From NCBI RefSeq assembly GCF_947488025.1, contig NZ_CANKYS010000008.1, forward strand, positions 62,001 to 126,000: a stretch of 64,000 nucleotides of DNA, given 5' to 3'. Both the position numbers and the translations under genes were made by a program. This document shows positions 34,301-40,490 of the stretch, one piece after another (within the stretch, counting starts at the first letter, position 1; every line of letters starts with the position of its first letter). Under the pieces are notes generated by a model. The model saw only the letters and a list, made by a program, of their open reading frames with translations, was not told where the DNA came from and searched no databases. The stretch is from an uncultured Nocardioides sp. Its GTDB lineage: Bacteria > Actinomycetota > Actinomycetes > Propionibacteriales > Nocardioidaceae.

Positions 34301-35300
34301 CCATCGTCACGAGGACGAGGCCGACGCCGATGCCCGACCACAGGAACGTCTTGTGGTGGTTGCGCGGCAGAGCCAGACCGACGAGGCCGGCCACCATCAG
34401 GACGACGGAGTTCAGCACGAGGTAGGACTGGGTGATCAGGTCGTTGCCGGCGCGCGACCCCGCGTCGATGAACGGGATCCAGTTGGAGGTCCCCCGCACC
34501 GCGTCGAAGACCGTCGTCGGGAACGTGGTGATCGGCGCGGACTCGATGTAGTCGAGGAAGGGCGGGCTGAAGGAGCCCATGAGGAACAGCGGGACCAGCC
34601 ACCACACCGTGCCCAGGAGGGTGGCGATCGGCCACCACGTCATGAGCTGCCGGCGTCGTGGCCCGCGCTCACGGGTCAGGAGCCAGATCGCACCGAGGGG
34701 GATCACGGCGAAGGTCGCCGCAGCGTTGACCCCACCCACCATCGCGACCGCCAGCCCGGCCAGGGCTGCTGCGCGCCGTGGCGATCCCCGGGTCGCGCCG
34801 ATGACCAGCGGGAGGAGCACCCAGGGGGCGAGTGCACTCGGCCAGGCCTCGATGGAGATCGGTCCCAGGACGGTGAGCATCCGGGGAGAGAGCGCGTAGG
34901 CGAAGCCTGCCGTGATCGCAGCCAGGTCGGACCGGACGCCGAGGACGCGGACCAGCAGCGCCGCGCCCACCATCGCCACACACATGACCAGCGCTACCCA
35001 CAGTCGCTGGACCACCCAGCCGGGCAGGCCGAGCACGTCCCCCAGGAGGAAGAAAGGACCCATGGGCCACAGGTAGCCGTAGGCCTGGTTCTGCAGCTGG
35101 CCGAAGGCTCCCTGCGCGTCCCACAGGTGGCTCGCCCGGGCCAGGAAGTCGGCCGGGGCGACGGCGAGGTCCAGCTTGGTGTCGGGCACCAGGAGCCCTG
35201 CCGACTGGGTCAGCGCCAGGCCGACGAGCACGACGCACGCGCCGACGAGCCGCACGCCGAAGGGAGACCGATCACGTTGAGACCCGCCCGTGGCGTTCAC
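31212..35300 (-). CDS. aftD: alpha-(1->3)-arabinofuranosyltransferase AftD-like (DUF3367)
   Basis: A 1362-residue membrane glycosyltransferase of the AftD family, which uses a polyprenyl-phosphate sugar as donor and extends glycans outside the membrane. The N-terminal block is unmistakable: LLVPDTKLDLAVAPADFLAR with the catalytic-type Asp40, then GAFGQLQNQAYGYLWPMGPF (64-83). About 12 helices cover the first 430 residues; a long extracytoplasmic part (about 450-1280) contains several beta/carbohydrate-binding-like segments, and helices return at the end. Length matches mycobacterial AftD (about 1400). GTG 35300 overlaps the stop of the methyltransferase by 4 nt. Organisms of this kind are not expected to make mycobacterial arabinogalactan, so donor and product here are open questions. 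Confidence 0.9.
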   Translation of the reverse strand: MNATGGSQRDRSPFGVRLVGACVVLVGLALTQSAGLLVPDTKLDLAVAPADFLARASHLWDAQGAFGQLQNQAYGYLWPMGPFFLLGDVLGLPGWVVQRLWVALVMCVAMVGAALLVRVLGVRSDLAAITAGFAYALSPRMLTVLGPISIEAWPSALAPWVLLPLVIGATRGSPRRAAALAGLAVAMVGGVNAAATFAVIPLGAIWLLTRERGPRRRQLMTWWPIATLLGTVWWLVPLFLMGSFSPPFLDYIESAPITTFPTTVFDAVRGTSNWIPFIDAGSRAGNDLITQSYLVLNSVVLMVAGLVGLALPRNHHKTFLWSGIGVGLVLVTMGHLGAVQGWFAQPVGDWLDGALAPLRNVHKFDPVIRLPMVVGLAFVIDELRSRRVRPAGAEVLTPVNRRILAGTLVIAVAGAAAPVALGRLTPSGGFGEIPQYWSDTATFLAESQDAGVALLVPGSSFGTYVWGTPRDEPLQALAGAPWAVRNAVPLAPTGNIRMLDEVERRLNEGNGSTGLTDHLRRAGVSHLVLRNDLVRSSDIPDPVLVRQAIASSPGLTRVASFGPEVGGDAEIDGEIGKAVISSGWQARIPAVEVFEVSDPSTFATLAPSRPTTVVGGPEDLVDLADLGVVTDAPVRLATDLGDAEPPGPVVLTDGLRSVERSFGRLHDATSEVLGENAPRRSVARFPDYMLDGSASWMTRSALAGVEGVTASISQSDVDAGGAIEPAAMPYAAIDGFAGSAWRSGRTSDPAWWRVDLDTPREPGTVTITVGERSDEVLRVSTGDWSSGTLRIDAGETVTVAVPGRVSHLRVDDISERPFHQTVLAEVDLGIETRRDLVAPSLPPSWDGPDTVVLRRLADARTGCAVVEGDVRCSPQKASDEEEPRGFSRVVTLPDAVSHLPRIDVSPIAGPELDELLLKDQPVAITTSSAAVRDVRAGSLAAIDGDAGTTWVAGPDEVNPQLRVRWLGKQRITGVALDVAREVAAREPQSLLLTWPGGSRAVELESGRASFPAIRTTELNLEVVEAEAATDLSFDGTATPVPVGVTELRLEGLPYLPVRLPAASRMSDCGVGPSLRINSRTYKTRVRVDPRSLAAAGAAEAELCGAEEVDLRAGRNEIEMRASSTFVPDSLVLGRTETDLGTPVATTMTEDTSRTVALDDGDAAVATRENTNAGWDGVRGGRAAEPLTFDGWRQGWDAPGAGALRIHFAPDLAYRAALGLGLLTFLLLVVTAVLPSRAPVGRLRPVAGRRPGLAAWTGAVVVTSGVVAGWPGVGAAVLGVLLALAGRRYLPGAAPLVLTAPLVVSGMAYVARPWGSSEGWAGELAWPQLLCVVALSTGCALAALEVSGARRTASRMKGFSTNL

Positions 35301-36037
35301 CGCTTGCGCAGCACGAGCACCAGGTTCCACGTGACGACCTCTCTCACTCCCGGGACGTGCAGCAGCCAACGACTCCACCAGGGGTTGTAGCGCGGCAGCA
35401 CGTGCACCACGTCTGCTTCCTGCTGGGTGCGCGCCCATCGCAAGCCGTCCGCGACCGAGACTGCGAACAACGACTCACCGAACTTGTTCTTGGGTTCGTG
35501 ACCGTGGCGTCGGGCGTAGCGACGCCGGGCCCGGCGCCCGCCCAGGTAGTGCCAGGGCGCCGTCTCGTGGCCGCCCCACGGACCCCACCAGGTGGTGTAG
35601 CTGATGAAGACCAGTCCACCCGGCCGGGTGACGCGCACCATCTCGGCCGCCATCCGCCACGGGTGTTCGACGTGCTCCAGGACGTTGGACGAGTAGCAGA
35701 CGTCGACCGCCGCGTCGCGGAACGGCAGCTGCATGCCGCTGCCGAGGACGGTGCGGGCGTCGATCGAGCCGGCGCCGGCGAGCTCTCCCACGTCGGCGTC
35801 GAGGGCGACGTACGACGCGCCTGCCGCCTCGAACGCCTCCCGGAAGTAGCCGGGACCGCCACCCACGTCGAGCATCAGCTGGCCCGACAGGTCGTGGTAC
35901 TGCGACACCTGATCGGCGGAGTCGCGGGCGAGGGCGGTGTAGAACCGGGCCGGGTCGGACTGCTCGTGACCGAACTCCCGGAACAGCCGTAGCGACCGGG
36001 AGAGGTCGGCGCGCCACGGCGGGGTCCTCGTCAGCAC
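35297..36037 (-). CDS. SAM-dependent methyltransferase, AftD-cluster type
   Basis: A 246-residue class I methyltransferase. The SAM loop LDVGGGPGYF is at 56-65, the ribose contact Asp at VALDADVGEL, then VDVCYSSNVLEHVEHPWRMA and VTRPGGLVFISYTTWWGPWGGHET, which carries a Trp/Gly-rich insertion. Size and context correspond, from memory, to Rv0224c of M. tuberculosis. GTG 36037 is supported by a TAGGGT -10 box 6 nt upstream, giving a leaderless mRNA that continues into aftD through a 4-nt GTGA overlap. It is divergent from the GT4 gene. A role in methylating the glycan terminus is inferred. Confidence 0.87.
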   Translation of the reverse strand: MLTRTPPWRADLSRSLRLFREFGHEQSDPARFYTALARDSADQVSQYHDLSGQLMLDVGGGPGYFREAFEAAGASYVALDADVGELAGAGSIDARTVLGSGMQLPFRDAAVDVCYSSNVLEHVEHPWRMAAEMVRVTRPGGLVFISYTTWWGPWGGHETAPWHYLGGRRARRRYARRHGHEPKNKFGESLFAVSVADGLRWARTQQEADVVHVLPRYNPWWSRWLLHVPGVREVVTWNLVLVLRKR

Positions 36038-36043
36038 CCGCAG

Positions 36044-36049
36044 ACCCTA
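36044..36049 (-). promoter_or_regulatory. -10 box (TAGGGT), leaderless promoter of methyltransferase-aftD
   Basis: TAGGGT on the minus strand, 6 nt (CTGCGG), then GTG at 36037. It is one of two face-to-face TAGGGT boxes in a 46-base gap. Confidence 0.7.
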
Positions 36050-36069
36050 ACCGACAAGTGACTCGGCGG

Positions 36070-36075
36070 TAGGGT
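36070..36075 (+). promoter_or_regulatory. -10 box (TAGGGT), leaderless promoter of GT4 gene
   Basis: TAGGGT, 8 nt (TCTCGCCG), then ATG at 36084. The -35 regions of this and the opposite promoter must overlap the other's -10 box, so the two polymerases probably compete. Confidence 0.7.
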
Positions 36076-36083
36076 TCTCGCCG

Positions 36084-37241
36084 ATGACCGACCGACACGA
36101 GCTCGCGGGGCGCCACGTCGCCTTCTTCAGCTGGCGCGACACCCACAACCCCGAGGGCGGCGGCGCCGAGCGCTACCTCGAGAAGATGGCGCGCGGGCTG
36201 GTCGAGCGCGGCGTCCGCGTCACCATCTTCTGCGCCGCGCACGCGGCCGCGCCCCCGGAAGAGGTCGTCGACGGCATCCGGTTCGTCCGGCGCGGGTCCA
36301 AGCTCACCGTCTACTCGGAGGGGTTCACGGCGCTCGCGCGAGGCAGGCTCGGTCCGGTCGACCTGGTGGTCGACGTCCAGAACGGCCTGCCGTTCTTCAC
36401 CCGTGCCGCCACGAAGGCACCCGTCGTCGTGCTCGTGCACCACGTGCACCGTGAGCAGTGGCCCGTCGTCTACCCCGGGCTCGTCGGCAAGGTCGGCTGG
36501 GCGGTCGAGCACGCTCTCGCTCCCCGGCTCTACCGCTCGTGCCAGTACGTCGCGGTGTCGCGCGCCACCCGTGACGAGCTGGTCCCCCTCGGCGTCGACC
36601 GCCGACGCATCGCTGTCGTGCACAACGGCACCGACCCGATCGTCGCGGCGGGGGTCGGGAAGTCAGCCCACCCGACGATCGCGGTGGTCGGACGGCTGGT
36701 GCCGCACAAGCAGGTCGAGCACGCGATCGATGCGGCCCTCACCCTGCGCCACGACCACCCCGACCTGCGCCTCCACGTGGTGGGCAGCGGGTGGTGGGAG
36801 GCCGAGCTGCACCGCTACGCCACCGAGCGCGGCGCGGGCGACACCGTGGTGTTCGAGGGCCACGTCGACGAGACCCGCAAGCACGAGGTCTACGCGCAGG
36901 CGTGGGCGCTGGCCCTCCCGTCCCTCAAGGAGGGCTGGGGGCTCGTCGTCGGCGAGGCAGGCATGCACCGGACACCGACCGTGGCCTACGGGTCAGCGGG
37001 CGGCACCCGGGAGTCGATCGCCCACGACGTGTCGGGGCTGCTGGTCGACCAGCCGCAGGAGCTCGTCGACGCGCTGCGCGACCTGCTCGACGACGCCGGG
37101 CTGCGAGGCCGACTCGGCGACGGAGCACTCGAGATGAGCCACCGGTTCACGTGGGAGCACGCCCAGGAGTCGTTCGCCCACGTCGTGGCCGCCGTCCTGC
37201 GCGGGGAGCGCGTCGACGCCCAGGATCCCGACGCCGGGTGA
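36084..37241 (+). CDS. glycosyltransferase family 4
   Basis: A 385-residue GT-B fold retaining glycosyltransferase acting at the cytosolic membrane face. The N-terminal acceptor loop reads FFSWRDTHNPEGGGAERYLE (about 15-34); the C-terminal donor domain has GRLVPHKQVEHAI and the EX7E-type pair in LPSLKEGWGLVVGEAG (about Glu283 and Glu290). Size and divergent arrangement with the methyltransferase match, from memory, Rv0225 (384 residues) beside Rv0224c. ATG 36084 follows a TAGGGT box by 8 nt. It probably starts or extends a lipid-linked oligosaccharide later handled by the flippase and AftD. The sugar donor is unknown. Confidence 0.92.
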   Translation: MTDRHELAGRHVAFFSWRDTHNPEGGGAERYLEKMARGLVERGVRVTIFCAAHAAAPPEEVVDGIRFVRRGSKLTVYSEGFTALARGRLGPVDLVVDVQNGLPFFTRAATKAPVVVLVHHVHREQWPVVYPGLVGKVGWAVEHALAPRLYRSCQYVAVSRATRDELVPLGVDRRRIAVVHNGTDPIVAAGVGKSAHPTIAVVGRLVPHKQVEHAIDAALTLRHDHPDLRLHVVGSGWWEAELHRYATERGAGDTVVFEGHVDETRKHEVYAQAWALALPSLKEGWGLVVGEAGMHRTPTVAYGSAGGTRESIAHDVSGLLVDQPQELVDALRDLLDDAGLRGRLGDGALEMSHRFTWEHAQESFAHVVAAVLRGERVDAQDPDAG

Positions 37242-37272
37242 CCCCGCGTGGCGGAGGCCGGTCAGGCAGCCG

Positions 37273-37428
37273 TCACTCGGTTGCGCCGTAGTTGAACTCC
37301 GGCGTGTTGATCGTGCCGGGCGACTGCTCCGGCGCACTGGTCTGGCTCGTGACGACACCGGTGAGCGTGGCGACGGCGAGACCGCCACCGACGAGGATGC
37401 TGACGATCGGCGCAATGATTGAACCCAT
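37273..37428 (-). CDS. DUF2613-like small exported/membrane protein
   Basis: A 51-residue protein of the small actinobacterial type exemplified by Rv0236A next to aftD in M. tuberculosis (from memory). Residues 4-25 (IIAPIVSILVGGGLAVATLTGV) form one hydrophobic helix; the exported tail is short and polar and ends with TINTPEFNYGATE, matching the family's hydrophobic-helix-then-EYG/NYG ending. ATG 37428 has an AGGAGG about 8 nt upstream. A possible promoter, TTGCGC (37484-37489) and TACCTT (37459-37464), lies at 19-base spacing. It is convergent with the GT4 gene and downstream of the large membrane protein gene on the same strand. Too short for most gene finders. Confidence 0.75.
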   Translation of the reverse strand: MGSIIAPIVSILVGGGLAVATLTGVVTSQTSAPEQSPGTINTPEFNYGATE

Positions 37429-37489
37429 GACTCCGGTGACCTCCTAGGCGATGCCTGCAAGGTACCAGCCAGTAGCCAGTTCTGCGCAA

Positions 37490-39163
37490 CTATCGCGTCG
37501 CCCGCCGGCGACGATCCCGCATCCACTGCACGAAGGCGATGACCGCGAGGCCGATCCAGCCGCCCCACGCCAGTGACATCACGGCCATCCACGCGGCAGG
37601 CGCGCGGGGCTCCGGCGCCGCGGGCCCGAGGTCGATCAGGATCAACCCGGCGAGCTGCCGGACGACGTCGCCCTCGACGTCAGGCACGTCCACGTCCGGG
37701 AGCTGCTCGGCGAGGACATACCGGATGCCCGCATCGCGCAGCCCGGCAGCCCGCTGGCGTTCGTCCGGTGCCTCCAGGGCGCGTCGTACGTCAGCGGCCC
37801 TCGGGTCCTCCCCGGCGAGCGGACGACCGTCGACGACCAGCCGGTCCTCGACGACGACGCGGCGGGACAGGTAGCGGCCGAGCGGCGCCAGCACCGGCCG
37901 ACCGTCGTTGTTCCAGGACGGGGCGCGATAGCTCTGGAAAGGCAGCAGGACGACATCGCCCTGCGGGAGCGACCGGAGCTCAGCGGCCAGGTCTGCGTAC
38001 GGCTCCGGGTAGTCCACGGCCGCCACGCGTCCGGAGAGACCGAGCGCCGCGTCCGGCAGGAGCGCGACCGGGAACAGGACGCAGGCCATCGCGATCATGG
38101 CGCGGGAGAACGCGTCCGGGAGCGCGTGCACCAGGACCTCGGCGCCGCGCCCCGCCAGCACGGCGGTCAGCGGCGCCGCCAGGGCGAGCATGCGGGAGCC
38201 GTCCCGGAGAAGCCCCGCTCCCGGAACCGTGCTGGCCAGCCACCCCGTGACACCCGGCAGCGCCCAGGTCGCCACGGTCAGGCTCAGACCCACGACCCAG
38301 CACGCCACCAGCGGGCGCCGCAGCCCGGCCGGTACCTGCGACCACCCCCGGCGGACGGCCAGCACCGCGAGCACCGCCAGGACGACCGTCATGACGACGC
38401 CCAGCGCGCCGGACCGCGATGGGAGCACCACCTGGGCGTTCCAGGTCCCGCCGAGCGACAGGAAGGCCAGCGGTCCCGGGAGGAGCCCCCCGCCGCTCGG
38501 CGCGAAGACGTCCGCGCCGTCGGCGCTCGATGTCGCGCTGCCGGCGTGGAGCAGCCCGGAGGCCAGCCAGGGCAGGTTGGCCAGCACGAGCATCCCCGCC
38601 AGGGCGAGCCAGCGACGACGACCCCGTTGCGCGGCAGCCGCGCACGCGGCGATCGCCGTGACGATCCCGGTCGACGCGCTCAGGCTTCCGAGGATCAGGA
38701 GGACCGGGAGCCTCGCCGGGAGCACGCCTGACCGGCGCCACTCGGCGCCCGCCAGCAGCACCCACGGCAGGACTCCGTAGCCCACCAGCACCGGCCAGTG
38801 TCCGATGGCCAGCCGCTCCACCACGAACGGGTTCCATACAGCGACCGACGTCGCCACCAGACGTGCCACGACGCCGGGGCCGACCAGGGCGGCCGCGCCC
38901 GAACCTGCTGCCACCAGCGGCACCACCAGCACCAGCTTCTGCAGGAGCATGCCCCCGAGCGCCTCGTCGAGGACGGCCACCACGGCATCGGAGGGGACGG
39001 CTCTCGGGAGCGCGGTGCCGAGCCCGAGGGCATCCGCGCCGAGGCGGAGGTCCGGCACCCACACCATGTCGTAGCTCAGGACGTAGCCGGGACCGAGCGC
39101 GCCGCCGAGCAGCAGCACCGCGAGGACGGTTGCCCAGACCGTCGGCAACAGCAGCCCACGCAT
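37490..39163 (-). CDS. large multispanning membrane protein of AftD neighbourhood (Rv0226c-like)
   Basis: A 557-residue membrane protein with about twelve helices and an exported C-terminal part before a last helix. Signature stretches are PGYVLSYDMVWVPDLRLG (about 23-40) with the Asp and Trp after the first helix, and VWNPFVVERLAIGHWPVLVGYG, which recalls the loops of AftD and other GT-C enzymes. From size and context it corresponds, from memory, to Rv0226c (576 residues). No activity is known, and an arabinosyl- or mannosyl-type GT-C role is inference. ATG 39163 is chosen as the nearest good start to the first helix; ATG 39223, 20 codons earlier, would overlap the flippase promoter. It is divergent from the flippase gene. 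Confidence 0.8.
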   Translation of the reverse strand: MRGLLLPTVWATVLAVLLLGGALGPGYVLSYDMVWVPDLRLGADALGLGTALPRAVPSDAVVAVLDEALGGMLLQKLVLVVPLVAAGSGAAALVGPGVVARLVATSVAVWNPFVVERLAIGHWPVLVGYGVLPWVLLAGAEWRRSGVLPARLPVLLILGSLSASTGIVTAIAACAAAAQRGRRRWLALAGMLVLANLPWLASGLLHAGSATSSADGADVFAPSGGGLLPGPLAFLSLGGTWNAQVVLPSRSGALGVVMTVVLAVLAVLAVRRGWSQVPAGLRRPLVACWVVGLSLTVATWALPGVTGWLASTVPGAGLLRDGSRMLALAAPLTAVLAGRGAEVLVHALPDAFSRAMIAMACVLFPVALLPDAALGLSGRVAAVDYPEPYADLAAELRSLPQGDVVLLPFQSYRAPSWNNDGRPVLAPLGRYLSRRVVVEDRLVVDGRPLAGEDPRAADVRRALEAPDERQRAAGLRDAGIRYVLAEQLPDVDVPDVEGDVVRQLAGLILIDLGPAAPEPRAPAAWMAVMSLAWGGWIGLAVIAFVQWMRDRRRRATR

Positions 39164-39189
39164 GCGTGGTGTCGCCCCATCGACCCGTG

Positions 39190-39214
39190 GTCCCACGGTG
39201 GGACACCTTAGGGT
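39190..39214. promoter_or_regulatory. palindrome and -10 box of the flippase gene
   Basis: GTCCCAC-G-GTGGGAC (39190-39204) is a perfect 7-1-7 dyad placed where the -35 element should be. It is followed by TAGGGT (39209-39214), 7 nt and the ATG at 39222. A regulator bound to the dyad would block or recruit polymerase for the flippase, and possibly for the divergent membrane protein. Confidence 0.55.
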
Positions 39215-39221
39215 GTGCCGC

Positions 39222-40490
39222 ATGCCCACACGACCCCACGACCGGTCGCGCGACCTGGCCGGTCCTCGTGGGGGACCCCGCGGCCTGCTGGCCGGGAGTG
39301 GGCAGATCGCGGTCGCAATGATGCTCATGAACGTCGCCACCTACGGGTTCACGATGGCAGCGGCCCGGATCATCGGTCCCGTCCCCTACGGCGCCTTCTT
39401 CGCGCTGATGAACCTCGTGATGATCCTCAGCGTCGTCATGCTCGGGCTCCAGGCGACCGCCGCGCGACGCATCAGTGCCGACCCCGCTCACGTCGGTCAG
39501 ATCGAGCGCGAGATCCTGCGCTTGGCGTCACGCGCGTCGCTGGCACTGGGCGCCGTGCTGCTCCTCGGTGCCCCGCTCGTCAACCACCTGCTCGACCTGG
39601 ACAGCATGCCGACGGCCGCGCTGGCCGCCGTCGCGGCCGTGCCGATGACGATGGCGGGTGCGCAGATGGGCATCCTGCAGGGCGAGAGGCGCTGGCGCGA
39701 GCTCGCGACCATGTACGTGCTCTCGGGAGTCCCCCGGCTCGTCATCGGTCTCGCACTGATCCTCTGGCGGCCCACGGAGTTCATGGCGTTCCTGGGGGTC
39801 GCGCTGGGCTTCTACGCACCGTTCCTCTACGGCCTCGTCGTCCTGCGGCACGCCCGCGAGGCCGGTGACGTCCACGCGCGTCACGGACTGCTCCCCGTCA
39901 TCAGGGAAGCCGTCCTCAACTCGCAGGCGCTGTTCGCCTACCTGGCGCTGACCAACATCGACATGCTCGTCGGCCGTTCGGTGCTGGACTCGCACGACTC
40001 GGGCCTCTACGCCGCCGGCCTCATCGTCTCCCGCGCCGTGATGTTCCTTCCCCAGTTCGTCGTCGTCGTCGCGTTCCCGTCGATGTCGACGGGCCGCAAC
40101 TCGTCACGCGCGCTGTCCGGCAGCCTGCTGGTCGTCGGCGGGCTGGGCGGGGCGTGCGTGCTCGCGACAGCCCTGTTCCCCGACCTCGTGCTCGTGTTCG
40201 CCGGCGGTCAGGAGTACGACGAGGTGAGCGGCCTGCTCTGGGTCTTCGCCGTGCTGGGCACGTGCATGTCGCTCCTGCACCTGCTGGTCTACTCGGTGCT
40301 CGCCCGCCAGGGCACGGTGTCGATGGCGCTGATCTGGGTGGCGCTGGGAGTGGTCGTCGCCCTGGCCACGACCATGGTCTCCACCGTCGGCGAGCTCCTC
40401 GCCGTCGTGCTCACCGTCGATCTCGCGCTCCTCGTGGTGCTGCTCCCCATCAGCTTCGTCAAGCTGAAGGAGCGCTCAACCGTTCAGTGA
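39222..40490 (+). CDS. oligosaccharide flippase (MOP superfamily, Wzx-like)
   Basis: A 422-residue membrane protein with about twelve helices. After a basic cytosolic start comes GQIAVAMMLMNVATYGFTMAAARIIGPVPYGAFFALMNL (about 27-66), the usual MOP-flippase opening with the glycine-proline turn, and later LALTNIDMLVGRSVLDSHDSGLYAAGLIVSRAV, the classic YxxA/A-type half repeat. It should move lipid-linked glycan units from the inner to the outer face of the membrane for AftD-like enzymes. ATG 39222 is supported by a TAGGGT box 7 nt upstream, so the mRNA is leaderless. The stop overlaps the polA stop by 7 bases in convergent arrangement. Confidence 0.9.
   Translation: MPTRPHDRSRDLAGPRGGPRGLLAGSGQIAVAMMLMNVATYGFTMAAARIIGPVPYGAFFALMNLVMILSVVMLGLQATAARRISADPAHVGQIEREILRLASRASLALGAVLLLGAPLVNHLLDLDSMPTAALAAVAAVPMTMAGAQMGILQGERRWRELATMYVLSGVPRLVIGLALILWRPTEFMAFLGVALGFYAPFLYGLVVLRHAREAGDVHARHGLLPVIREAVLNSQALFAYLALTNIDMLVGRSVLDSHDSGLYAAGLIVSRAVMFLPQFVVVVAFPSMSTGRNSSRALSGSLLVVGGLGGACVLATALFPDLVLVFAGGQEYDEVSGLLWVFAVLGTCMSLLHLLVYSVLARQGTVSMALIWVALGVVVALATTMVSTVGELLAVVLTVDLALLVVLLPISFVKLKERSTVQ

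Noticed and set aside
25149..40490. Recent horizontal acquisition of the glycan cluster
   Set aside because: No integrase, transposase, tRNA-end duplication or flanking repeats are seen, and codon bias looks like the surrounding genes; only synteny hints at insertion.
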